A stretch of DNA of 64,000 nt. Source: Flavobacterium salmonis. GTDB taxonomy: Bacteria > Bacteroidota > Bacteroidia > Flavobacteriales > Flavobacteriaceae. Under the pieces are notes generated by a model. That model did not search any database, had not been told where the DNA came from, and saw only the letters and a list, made by a program, of their open reading frames with translations. The DNA is taken from NCBI RefSeq assembly GCF_903819435.1, contig NZ_CAIJDP010000079.1:329585-393584 (forward strand). Direction: 5' to 3'. Shown here piece by piece: positions 27,553 through 36,274 of the stretch (positions are counted from its first letter, which is position 1; the number at the start of each line of letters is the position of its first letter). A program made the position numbers and the translations under genes.

Positions 27553-28881
27553 TTACTCCACCAACTGCTTGTTTAAAAGCACATTCTTTAAGGTAATTCC
27601 GTCTACAATACTTTTATCTACAGCTGTTTTTGTTGCTTCAATATTCAGGTTTTCGAAAGTAAAATTAGATAAACGAACATTCGGGTCTTTTTCTACATTG
27701 AAAAAAGTATCCGACTTCATTTCGATATTTTTTAAAGTCACATGATCGCCATAAGATAACGGAACATCAGGACGGCCTTTTAAATCAAAAAATTGTTTCC
27801 ATGCCAATACAACAAGGCAGTTTTTTGCCTGTCCTTTAATGTCTTCTACTCTAATGTACTCGTATCTTTGAGGTGTATCCGGTCTCATTTTTAACCAAAG
27901 CATTCTCGTGGCACCATCGATTTGGCAATTACGCATAATTACATTTCTGTTGTGAATAGATTCACTTCCGTTTGTTAATGCCGAATGACAGAAACCAAAT
28001 CGGCAATCTTCGATGATGATATTAGCATTTGGTCCATTATTTTTATCCTGATCTGCATAAGGTCCTTTACCGCCTTTTAATGCAATTGCATCATCATTTA
28101 CAGACAAATAACATCCTTTCACTAACACATTCGTACAGATATCAACATCGATTGCATCTGTACTTGGAGCCTTAACTTCTAAATGCGGAGAGAAGATGTA
28201 TAAATCTAATAGTTTTACATTATTACATTTATAAAAGTGATTCGTCCAGAAACCTGAATTTATCAGTTTAACATCCTGAAATTGCACATTATTAGAGTTC
28301 CAAACAAAAACCAGTCTTGGTCTTGACACTTCAAGATTGGTACATTTTGGATTGATTTTTCGTCTTGCCCAAAAAGCTTCATAATATTTATAACCGTTTC
28401 CGTTGATGGTTCCTTTTCCTGAAATAGAAAAATTATCAACACCGTATGCATTTACCAAAGCCGGAAAATAATCCAGGTTCTGACCTTCCATTCTGGATGG
28501 CATAATCGGATAGTTGGCAATATCATCTGAACCTTTTAGAGTTCCACCTTCAGCAACATATAAACTTGTTTTAGGCTTAAAAAATAAGGCACCACTCAGG
28601 AAAACACCCTTTGGAATCACAATTACTCCACCACCACTTTTCGCCGCTTTATCAATAACTTTTTGAATCGCAACGGTCTGAATTTTGGTACTGTCTTTCG
28701 TAACTCCAAAATCTGTAATGGCATATTGTTTTCCTAAATCCTTCAATTGAAGTTTAGTATAATCCTTAAACCATGGTGTAATAGTGCTTCCATCCGGAAA
28801 AGTATCGTTTTTATAATTTTGAGAAAATGCAGGCTGGGCAATTCCCAAAATGCAGATTGCTAGTGTCAGTAATCTTTTCAT
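27553..28881 (-). CDS. GH28 polygalacturonase / rhamnogalacturonan hydrolase-like
   Basis: A 442-residue secreted right-handed beta-helix enzyme. The GH28 signatures are present in the exo-type, divergent form: STDAID (240-245) in place of NTD, NDD with Asp263/Asp264, and GFCHSALTNGSE with His299 in place of GHG. The catalytic aspartates are kept. GH28 hydrolyses alpha-1,4-galacturonide bonds; in RG-I loci related enzymes act on RG oligosaccharides. The start follows the GH43 gene by 17 bp and GH115 follows after 94 bp, in one operon. Confidence 0.92.
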   Translation of the reverse strand: MKRLLTLAICILGIAQPAFSQNYKNDTFPDGSTITPWFKDYTKLQLKDLGKQYAITDFGVTKDSTKIQTVAIQKVIDKAAKSGGGVIVIPKGVFLSGALFFKPKTSLYVAEGGTLKGSDDIANYPIMPSRMEGQNLDYFPALVNAYGVDNFSISGKGTINGNGYKYYEAFWARRKINPKCTNLEVSRPRLVFVWNSNNVQFQDVKLINSGFWTNHFYKCNNVKLLDLYIFSPHLEVKAPSTDAIDVDICTNVLVKGCYLSVNDDAIALKGGKGPYADQDKNNGPNANIIIEDCRFGFCHSALTNGSESIHNRNVIMRNCQIDGATRMLWLKMRPDTPQRYEYIRVEDIKGQAKNCLVVLAWKQFFDLKGRPDVPLSYGDHVTLKNIEMKSDTFFNVEKDPNVRLSNFTFENLNIEATKTAVDKSIVDGITLKNVLLNKQLVE

Positions 28882-28898
28882 TGCGTTTTTTTTGGTTT

Positions 28899-30332
28899 TT
28901 AAATTTTATGAGGTGTTATTTTAATTTGACTGATAGAAATATAATACCCTGTGCTTCCGTAATTTGATTTTCTTTTATCTGACCAGTTTGGTCTTTCTCC
29001 GGTAACAGAAACAGTTAAATGATAATTGTCTTTTTTTAGCACCGGAGACCTAAAAACTTGTGTCAATGTCGAAAATTTGCTGTACATATCAACAAGTGCC
29101 GATACAATTACCTTGCCTTTTTCATTGGTTAAAACCACTTTTGCATAACCATTTTCAGGATTAACTACACTATACAAAGCAATTTGCTCTCCCGTGAATT
29201 TGATTAGAACAGAAGCATCTTTTTCATCTGATTTGCTTTCAGATTCTTTTTGTTTCCAGTTACCTTTATATTGAATTTTCGGATTAGTGTTTTTTATGAT
29301 CTCGTCATTATTATCTGCCTCAGATTGAAGTCCGGTAATTGTATTAATCTTCCATGCATCCTGATACTCAGGAATCGAAAGCAAAGTTCCCGAAATTACA
29401 AGCGGCTGCCATACATATGTTGCTGATGACGCTTGTTTAGAAAAAGACCATCGGTCGCCCATAAACATAAAGGTTGTATCTTTTGTCCCCTGGATTGGCA
29501 ATACAAAAGTCGATTGTGAATTCCATGTGAGTGTTCCTTCCGGAGCGATTAAACCCTGAGATTGCCAGGAGCCTTTAAGCGAATTTGAAGTGTAATAATA
29601 GTTGTCGTTTTTCTCCCAGCTTGTTAAATGCGAACCTATAAAATAATAAAGACCGTCTTTTTTAAGCATAGTCGGAGATTCAAATCCGGATGTAATATTT
29701 TCGTTTATTTTTTCTGTAACCGATTTAAAATCATCACTCAGTTTATAAATTTCACCTCCGTGAACCAGGATATAACCGGAACCATCAGTATCCTGAAAAG
29801 TTCCCATGTCCCATTTTTTAATGGGTTTCCCCTGATACAAAACCGGACCTTTAAACTGATAAGGCCCTTTAATATTTTTGGATACAGCATACCCCACAAA
29901 CTGATCTTTATATGTCAGGGTGTCGGCGTGCATGAACATAACAAATTCTCCCGTTTTAGGGCACTTCATTACTTTTGGTCTTTCACCAACACGATTAGGA
30001 CCCAATTTACCCGATTTTTGCAGCGGAAGTGCAATGCTTTCAAATTTCCAGTTATACAAATCTTTGGATGAGTAACAATTGAATCCTGTAAATGCATTAC
30101 TGATATCCGTGTGAGCTTCGCCAAAGAGATAAAAAGTATCTTTCTCTTTAATAATATTGGCACCATGGGCACTTACAACATTTCCGTTTTGGTCAAACCA
30201 TGGCGTTCCGGAATAAATCGCATTCATTTTTCCTGACTGTTGCCCATGAGAAGCAGAAACGCACATCATAAGTATAATACACCATGTAACTTTTCTTAAA
30301 TATTTAAAAATAAAATAATTATTTCCGTTCAT
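28899..30332 (-). CDS. GH43 subfamily-24-like exo-beta-1,3-galactanase with C-terminal beta domain
   Basis: A 477-residue secreted five-bladed propeller. Segments VSAHGANIIKEKDTFYLFGE, GERPKVMKCPKTGEFVMFMH, FQDTDGSGYILVHG and ESPTMLKKDGLYYF follow the order found in galactan 1,3-beta-galactosidases. After about residue 360 comes a beta-sandwich (LIKFTGEQIALYSVV...) resembling a carbohydrate-binding module. It heads the operon that continues with GH28, GH115 and the sulfatase and carries the CAGG operator with a -7 box 28 bp upstream. Galactose release from arabinogalactan side chains is the likely job. Confidence 0.8.
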   Translation of the reverse strand: MNGNNYFIFKYLRKVTWCIILMMCVSASHGQQSGKMNAIYSGTPWFDQNGNVVSAHGANIIKEKDTFYLFGEAHTDISNAFTGFNCYSSKDLYNWKFESIALPLQKSGKLGPNRVGERPKVMKCPKTGEFVMFMHADTLTYKDQFVGYAVSKNIKGPYQFKGPVLYQGKPIKKWDMGTFQDTDGSGYILVHGGEIYKLSDDFKSVTEKINENITSGFESPTMLKKDGLYYFIGSHLTSWEKNDNYYYTSNSLKGSWQSQGLIAPEGTLTWNSQSTFVLPIQGTKDTTFMFMGDRWSFSKQASSATYVWQPLVISGTLLSIPEYQDAWKINTITGLQSEADNNDEIIKNTNPKIQYKGNWKQKESESKSDEKDASVLIKFTGEQIALYSVVNPENGYAKVVLTNEKGKVIVSALVDMYSKFSTLTQVFRSPVLKKDNYHLTVSVTGERPNWSDKRKSNYGSTGYYISISQIKITPHKI

Positions 30333-30359
30333 TTTTACGATTCCAATTCTTAATTAATC

Positions 30360-30404
30360 AAATTTATTCTATTCTTATTTTTTTTGTATCCTGTACTATC
30401 GGTT
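30360..30404 (-). promoter_or_regulatory. Operator and -7 box of the GH43-GH28-GH115-sulfatase operon
   Basis: On the coding strand CAGGAT (30394-30389), 21 nt, then TAAATTTT(G) at 30367-30360. The distal half-site is degenerate (ACCG at 30404-30401). Confidence 0.7.
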
Positions 30405-30423
30405 ATAACTGTTAAATAAAAGA

Positions 30424-30468
30424 CAGGATGCTACAGGATGACAATTCTTGCCTGACCGGTTATTTTTA
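30424..30468 (+). promoter_or_regulatory. Operator and -7 box of the GH2 gene at 30489
   Basis: CAGGATGCTACAGGAT (30424-30439) has both half-sites perfect at 10-bp pitch. After 21 nt comes TATTTTTA (30461-30468), 20 bp before the ATG. Confidence 0.8.
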
Positions 30469-30488
30469 CTTTATACTAAACTAAGATT

Positions 30489-33389
30489 ATGACACAAAAA
30501 TGCGGCTACATCTGTCTGTTACTGACTGTTTTATTTACTTTAAGCAGTTTTAAAAATGATGAAATCAATCTCGAAGGCAACTGGCATTTTGAAATTGACC
30601 GAAACGATGAAGGAATAACTCAAAAGTGGTATAACAAAAATCTCGCAGATGTTATAAAACTTCCCGGGTCAATGGCTGAATTTCTGAAAGGGGATGATAT
30701 CACCCTAAAAACAAAATGGACAGGTTCGATCTATGACAGTTCATTCTATTTTATTCCACGATTAGAAAAATACCGTCAGCCGGGCAACATACATATCCCG
30801 TTTTGGCTCACCCCTGCAAAACATTATGTTGGTGCTGCCTGGTACCAGAAAGATGTAAATGTTCCTTCCAACTGGAAAGGCAAACGGATCCTTCTTCATT
30901 TAGAAAGAGCTCATATCGAAACCAGAGTATGGATAAATGATAAAGAAGTTGGCTTAAAAAACTCATTAGTAGCACCACATGTTTACGATTTAAGTGCATT
31001 TCTTTCACCAGGGAAACAGCGCATTTCTATTCGCATTGATAATCGGATCACTAAAATAAACGTGGGACCCGATTCCCACAGTATTACGGACCACACACAG
31101 GGAAACTGGAATGGTATCATTGGTAAAATAGCTTTAGAATCATTTTCGCCTGTTTATATTGATGATGTTCAGATATATCCGGATGTAAAAAACAGAAAAG
31201 CTATTGTAAAAATTACGATTCAGAATAGTACTTCAAATGTGTTTAATGGAAAATTATCCTTATCAGCGAAAAGCTTTAACAGTCCAAAATCTGACCAAAC
31301 TAAAGAAATTACTAATCCGGTAACTATTTCGTATACTGAAAGCGAAATCATTGAAATAGAACTTCCATTTAAAAAAAGCATGCTGACCTGGGGCGAATTT
31401 GACCCGGCTTTGTATCATCTGACCGTAAAACTTAATGCTAAAGGAATACAATCTGAGAAAAAGATTCAGTTTGGGATGCGGGAATTTAAAATAAAAGGAA
31501 ATCAGTTTTTGATTAATGATGTTCCGGTATTCCTCCGGGGAACGGTACATAATTGCGAATTTCCATTAACAGGTTATCCTGCAACTACGGTTGAAGTATG
31601 GGACAAAATTTTCAAAACAATCAAATCCTATGGTTTAAATCATGTTCGTTTTCATTCGTGGTGCCCTCCCGAAGCAGCTTTTATTGCAGCTGACAAGGCC
31701 GGAATCTATTTGCAGCCCGAAGGACCAAGCTGGCCGAATCACGGTCCAAAAATAGGATTAGGTCAGCCGATTGACCAATTCTTGTATGATGAGACCATGC
31801 GAATGGCAAAAGCATATGGCAATTATGCTTCATTTACAATGTTATCAGCCGGAAATGAGCCTGCAGGAAAACAGGTAGAGTATCTCAATGCCTTTGTGGA
31901 TTTTTGGAAAGCCAAAGACAGCAGAAGAGTTTATACCGGAATGTCTGTTGGCGGAAGCTGGCCTGTGGTTCCAAATGCCGAATACCAGTCCCGTGGTGGT
32001 GTACGAGGTTTGAACTGGAATAAATTGCCCGAAACAGAAACAGATTTCAGTACTGGAATTGCTCCTTTTAAAGTGCCATTTGTTGCGCATGAAATCGGTC
32101 AGTATTGTGTTTTCCCAAATTTTGAAGAAATATCTAAATACAAAGGGGTTTACAGGGCTAAAAATTTCGAAATGTTCCGTCAGGATCTTGCAGATCACAA
32201 CATGGCCGATCAGGCAAAAGACTTTTTGAATGCCTCCGGAAAACTGCAGGTACTGTGTTATAAAAACGAGATTGAAAAAATGCTGAGAACACCAGGATAT
32301 GCAGGATTTCAGGCGTTAGGGCTACAGGACTTTCCGGGTCAGGGAACCGCTTTAGTGGGTGTTTTGGATGCTTTTTTTCAGGAAAAAGGATATGTAACTT
32401 CTCAGGAATATAAACGATTTTGTAACGAAACGGTTCCGTTGCTGAAAATTCCAAAATTTGTCTATACCAATACTGAAACTTTTAAGGCCGAAATAGCACT
32501 TTTTCACTCAGGAAAAACTCCTTTACAAAATTCGGTAATCAGCTGGACTATCAAAAATGAGAAAGGAATTGCTCTTTCTGAAGGAAATTTTACCCCTAAA
32601 ACTTTTGAAAACGGAAATGGTATTTTAGTTGGAAACCTGACTTTTCCATTGAACGAAATTAAGATTGCATCCAAATTAAATTTAGAAGTAAAAGTAAATA
32701 ATACGGCTTTTATAAACGATTGGGATTTTTGGGTATATCCTGATAAAAATCCGGAAATTACTTCCTCTGTTTATTACACAACTGTTATGGATGACAAAGC
32801 CAAAGAGGTTTTGCAGAATGGTGGAAAAGTCTTTTTGAATGCATCCGGCAAGGTTGTAAAAGGGAAAGAAGTAGAAATGCATTTTCTTCCGGTTTTCTGG
32901 AATACTTCCTGGTTCAAAATGCGTCCTCCACACGTCACAGGAATGTTTATTCAGGATAAAAGTGCTGCTTTTGCCAGTTTTCCAACGAGTTTCCATAGCG
33001 ATCTGCAATGGTGGGAAATTCAAAACCGCTCGCAGGTGATGAATCTTGAAGATTTTCCGGCAGATTTCCGTCCGTTGGTACAGCCTATTGATACTTGGTT
33101 TATGAACCGCAGACTGGCATTAATACTAGAGGCTAAAGTGGGGAAAGGGAAAATTATCGTGAGCAGTGCCGATTTAGGTCCGGATTTAGAAAATAAACCT
33201 GCTGCAAAACAATTGTTCATTTCCTTACAGCAATACATGAATTCTGATGCTTTTAATCCAAAAGAAGAATTGAGCTTTGATGTCTTAAACGATATTTTCG
33301 TGAGTCCGTCAAAAGAACAATTTAAAACGTTTACCAAAGACAGCCCAGATGAATTAAAGCCTAATTCCAATCAGAATAAAGTTAAATAG
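30489..33389 (+). CDS. GH2-family glycosidase, large secreted
   Basis: A 966-residue protein with an N-terminal hydrophobic signal (YICLLLTVLFTLSSF). GH2 architecture: jelly roll (about 25-220) with GAAWYQKDVNVP and RVWINDKEVG, immunoglobulin domain (225-330), TIM barrel from 335 (RGTVHNCEFP, NHVRFHSWCPPEAAF). Glu457 in SAGNEPAG is the acid/base and Glu535 in HEIGQY the nucleophile. About 350 further residues include a glutamine-amidotransferase-like end (QNGGKVFLNASGK...GKGKIIVSSADLG). It is a single-gene unit with its own operator, ending at the hairpin 33463-33501. Substrate: a beta-linked sugar of RG-I; galactose or galacturonate cannot be told apart. Confidence 0.85.
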   Translation: MTQKCGYICLLLTVLFTLSSFKNDEINLEGNWHFEIDRNDEGITQKWYNKNLADVIKLPGSMAEFLKGDDITLKTKWTGSIYDSSFYFIPRLEKYRQPGNIHIPFWLTPAKHYVGAAWYQKDVNVPSNWKGKRILLHLERAHIETRVWINDKEVGLKNSLVAPHVYDLSAFLSPGKQRISIRIDNRITKINVGPDSHSITDHTQGNWNGIIGKIALESFSPVYIDDVQIYPDVKNRKAIVKITIQNSTSNVFNGKLSLSAKSFNSPKSDQTKEITNPVTISYTESEIIEIELPFKKSMLTWGEFDPALYHLTVKLNAKGIQSEKKIQFGMREFKIKGNQFLINDVPVFLRGTVHNCEFPLTGYPATTVEVWDKIFKTIKSYGLNHVRFHSWCPPEAAFIAADKAGIYLQPEGPSWPNHGPKIGLGQPIDQFLYDETMRMAKAYGNYASFTMLSAGNEPAGKQVEYLNAFVDFWKAKDSRRVYTGMSVGGSWPVVPNAEYQSRGGVRGLNWNKLPETETDFSTGIAPFKVPFVAHEIGQYCVFPNFEEISKYKGVYRAKNFEMFRQDLADHNMADQAKDFLNASGKLQVLCYKNEIEKMLRTPGYAGFQALGLQDFPGQGTALVGVLDAFFQEKGYVTSQEYKRFCNETVPLLKIPKFVYTNTETFKAEIALFHSGKTPLQNSVISWTIKNEKGIALSEGNFTPKTFENGNGILVGNLTFPLNEIKIASKLNLEVKVNNTAFINDWDFWVYPDKNPEITSSVYYTTVMDDKAKEVLQNGGKVFLNASGKVVKGKEVEMHFLPVFWNTSWFKMRPPHVTGMFIQDKSAAFASFPTSFHSDLQWWEIQNRSQVMNLEDFPADFRPLVQPIDTWFMNRRLALILEAKVGKGKIIVSSADLGPDLENKPAAKQLFISLQQYMNSDAFNPKEELSFDVLNDIFVSPSKEQFKTFTKDSPDELKPNSNQNKVK

Positions 33390-33462
33390 TTTTGTAATGA
33401 ATCAAATAAATTATTTAAATTTAAACTTTCAATACTTATATTTAAATCGTTTATAAACAAAT

Positions 33463-33501
33463 AAAAGCGTTTATAAAAACTATTTTTATAAACGCTTTTT
33501 T
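33463..33501. terminator. Bidirectional terminator between convergent GH2 and PL22 genes
   Basis: AAAAGCGTTTATAAAA (33463-33478) and TTTTATAAACGCTTTT (33484-33499) are perfect 16-bp arms around a 5-nt loop, followed by T residues. Confidence 0.92.
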
Positions 33502-33548
33502 GATATTGAGATATTATAGAGTTTTTCTAATCGAAAAAAAGCTTTTGG

Positions 33549-34889
33549 TTATTTAACTTTTCTTTTAAGCCATTCTTTCGGAACATTTACAATACAGATA
33601 TTCATCGTGCGATTATCCTCTGAAAGCATAGCCGACTGAATCTGGATTTTCGTTCCATCCCTATTAAAAGTGGGGTGAACATGATCAGCTGCTGTTTGCT
33701 TATGTCCAGTTGTCAGGAGCATCATTTCGTTTGTTTTTCGGTCAATTAAGTATACACTTCTGGAGAAATCATCTCCTACTGCCCATCTTCCGTCAGCAGA
33801 ACCATGTACATGCCATAATCCGCTGCCGTTTTTGGTTTGTCCGGCAATAATCATTTCGCGGGTTCTTAAATTTACAATGGCAAGACCTGTAGGTTTTTCA
33901 CGGGTTCCAGTATTTCCCCAATTGCTTTCCTGTCCGGGATTAACCAGAGTTTTAATCTCACCGTTTTCAGCTACTTCTACCGGAGCATCTTTTTGGATAT
34001 CAATTTTTCGATGTCCCATTATGGCTATTGCTACTTCATCTTTAGAAATCACTGCCTCGTGCGTTACCCATTCAAAATCAGATTCGGGATACAAAGGGCG
34101 TAAACCCGTTCCGTCTGCCATAACGGTCCAGGTTCTTTGAGGTGACTTCCCTCCTGTTTCCCAGCAAAAAACCAATTCACCCGGATTCCAGATATTCGAC
34201 TGAATATGTCCAACCTGAAATGGTACTGAAACAACCTGTTTAAATTCACCCGATTTTAAATTCAGGCTTCCTATTCCGCCCGGACCTGCACCCATATTCC
34301 TCGGACCGATACTTTTCTCTATTTTTACATTCGGATCTAAGTGTCTCGCCGCTTCTTCTTTTCCGATTCTAAAATAAACTCTTTCTTCATCTGCATCTAA
34401 AGCCATATCGCCTGAAGCGCCCATTTCGGGATTTGTTATACCGCAAATACGTTCGTAAGCTGAAACCGGTTTCATTTTTCCTGCCTGACTGTCTTTAAAA
34501 ACAGCTTCCAGATTTACCTCTACAATCTGCATTTTATCTCCTTCTCCTTTTCGCATAAAATACAGTTTCATGCTTTTTTGAGCCATGCATAAAGTTCCGG
34601 TATACCCTCCTTCGGTAACCTGAACCATTATGCCTGATTTTTCGTTGACCGCTACTGCTTCTCCACTGGCTCTTTTGGTTCTGAAAATCAGCCATTCTCC
34701 ATCTGATGTCCATTGCGGATGCGTTGGATAGGTTTTAGAATCTCCTGCCTGTTTGGTTGTCAAAAAAATCAATTCCTGACCTGTGACCGGATCTTTTATT
34801 ATCTTTTTTTCTGATGGAAAACGGGTACCAATCTGACTGAAAGAAGTCATAGTTGCCAATAAAAAAATGACACTTAAATGGCTCTTCAT
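33549..34889 (-). CDS. Oligogalacturonate lyase-like beta-propeller (PL22 type), secreted
   Basis: A beta-propeller protein related to oligogalacturonate lyases: THPQWTSDGEWLIFRTKR, VGHIQSNIWNPGELVFCWETGG, EWVTHEAV, HVHGSADGRWAVGDD and DHVHPTFNRDGTKI place histidines at the expected metal-binding blades. I set the start at the ATG 34889, where the signal peptide MKSHLSVIFLLATMTSFSQ begins. The longer frame opens with TTG at 34919 inside the previous gene. The ATG lies 1 bp after the GH105 stop codon, so coupling is tight. Classical PL22 enzymes are cytoplasmic; the signal peptide makes this a periplasmic version. It is the last gene of a seven-gene operon. Confidence 0.85.
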   Translation of the reverse strand: MKSHLSVIFLLATMTSFSQIGTRFPSEKKIIKDPVTGQELIFLTTKQAGDSKTYPTHPQWTSDGEWLIFRTKRASGEAVAVNEKSGIMVQVTEGGYTGTLCMAQKSMKLYFMRKGEGDKMQIVEVNLEAVFKDSQAGKMKPVSAYERICGITNPEMGASGDMALDADEERVYFRIGKEEAARHLDPNVKIEKSIGPRNMGAGPGGIGSLNLKSGEFKQVVSVPFQVGHIQSNIWNPGELVFCWETGGKSPQRTWTVMADGTGLRPLYPESDFEWVTHEAVISKDEVAIAIMGHRKIDIQKDAPVEVAENGEIKTLVNPGQESNWGNTGTREKPTGLAIVNLRTREMIIAGQTKNGSGLWHVHGSADGRWAVGDDFSRSVYLIDRKTNEMMLLTTGHKQTAADHVHPTFNRDGTKIQIQSAMLSEDNRTMNICIVNVPKEWLKRKVK

Positions 34890-34890
34890 A

Positions 34891-36243
34891 TTATTTGTGT
34901 AAATTGTTTTTACCTTCAACTTTTAATTGTATTGCACTGTCATTTATCTGAAACTGATTGTCTTTTAACAACAAAATTACTTCGGCTCCAGCCAATAAAA
35001 CTGGGCCATAACCATGAGCGGCAAAAACATTTATCGGACGATAGTAATAAAACGCAGGATCAAAGCCCATCCCCGTACCTACGCAGGTTCCTTCCACTTG
35101 ACCTTTTTCATTTACTTTTGAAGCAACTGCATTCCAACCCAATAAAACTGCAGGACCATACGTCATTTTATCCACATACCCACGATTAATCGCTCGGGCA
35201 ATTGAATAGGTGTAAATGGCTGTTGCCGAAGTTTCTAAATACGAATCATTTCTATCCAGCAGTTGATGCCAAAAACCGGTTCCGTGCTGGTATTGTACTA
35301 ATCCTGCGATGTGCTTTTGCAGTTGCGCCAGAACATGAAGATATCCCGGATGATTTTTAGGTAAAACCTCCAGTAATTCAACCATAGTCATTATAGCCCA
35401 GCCATTTGCCCTTGCCCAATGAAATTGAGGATGTACTTCCATCGACTCAACCCAGCCGTGCATGTAGATTCCTTTTTGCTCGTTGAACATTCTTTTAGAA
35501 AATTGGTTAACTTGTTTTACAGCATCATCAAAATATTTTGTGTCACCTGTGTAAGCCCCCATTTGAGCTAAAGCAGGCACACTCATAAACATATCATCCA
35601 GCCAAAGCGTATTGTCCTGAGGCCTGTTTCGTGCTAAAGTTCCGTCATTTAATCGAAACTGCTCCTTACTTATAAAATCGATGTAATTATTAACCAAAGG
35701 ATCGATATTGGCTTTTAAGCCATCTTTTTTGGCTTTAATAAAGGCTGCACAAAGCGCTCCGGCAAAATCCAGTGCTTCGGGATGAAGCGTTTTCAGCATA
35801 TCTTTATCCTTGATATTTTTTTCCTGAATATTTTCAGCAACATCAGCGATTAATTTTATTCTTTTATTCGAATAATCTGCAAAATATTTTTCACCTGTCG
35901 CTTTAGAAGCCAATAACATTCCGGCATAAGTAACGCCCCATTCGTAACTCGTTAATCTAAAAGCTCCTGGTTCGAAAATAACATCTTCTTTGTTTTTTTT
36001 ATAGTCGGTAATTTCAGTCTTTGTTGCTGCATTTATAATTTTTGAAGCCGAATTTTTATCTAAAAAATTATAGACTCTGTCCAATACAGATTTTATATTT
36101 TCTTTTTGCGGAATTACATACGGTGTTGGATAATCAGGCTGCATTAGATGCAAAGGTGTTGTGGCATCATTGGTTTGGGCGTTTGCAAAATTACTGACAC
36201 CCAAAACAAATAAGGCGATAATTTTGGTTGATTTATAGTTCAT
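34891..36243 (-). CDS. GH105 unsaturated rhamnogalacturonyl hydrolase
   Basis: A 450-residue secreted (alpha/alpha)6 enzyme. NTLWLDDMFMSVP (Asp216/Asp217), FHWARANGWAIMTMVELL (275 onward), SYLETSATAIYTYSIARAI and the closing HGYGPVLLAGAEVI match GH105. The family removes the 4,5-unsaturated galacturonate left at the non-reducing end by PL11-type lyases, through hydration of the double bond. It is directly followed by the PL22-like gene and preceded by a DUF4861 lipoprotein (31 bp), all in one operon. Confidence 0.93.
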   Translation of the reverse strand: MNYKSTKIIALFVLGVSNFANAQTNDATTPLHLMQPDYPTPYVIPQKENIKSVLDRVYNFLDKNSASKIINAATKTEITDYKKNKEDVIFEPGAFRLTSYEWGVTYAGMLLASKATGEKYFADYSNKRIKLIADVAENIQEKNIKDKDMLKTLHPEALDFAGALCAAFIKAKKDGLKANIDPLVNNYIDFISKEQFRLNDGTLARNRPQDNTLWLDDMFMSVPALAQMGAYTGDTKYFDDAVKQVNQFSKRMFNEQKGIYMHGWVESMEVHPQFHWARANGWAIMTMVELLEVLPKNHPGYLHVLAQLQKHIAGLVQYQHGTGFWHQLLDRNDSYLETSATAIYTYSIARAINRGYVDKMTYGPAVLLGWNAVASKVNEKGQVEGTCVGTGMGFDPAFYYYRPINVFAAHGYGPVLLAGAEVILLLKDNQFQINDSAIQLKVEGKNNLHK

Positions 36244-36274
36244 GGTTAGATATTTTTTAGTTAGTGAAATTTTA

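Noticed and set aside
32682..33370. Antisense open frames of about 115 residues opposite the GH2 gene
   Set aside because: They mirror the coding strand's codon structure, have no promoter, signal peptide or recognisable domain, and lie wholly inside a well-supported gene.
34890..34919. Longer start (TTG at 34919) for the PL22-like gene
   Set aside because: It lies inside the GH105 gene and puts ten polar residues before a signal peptide that begins cleanly at ATG 34889.
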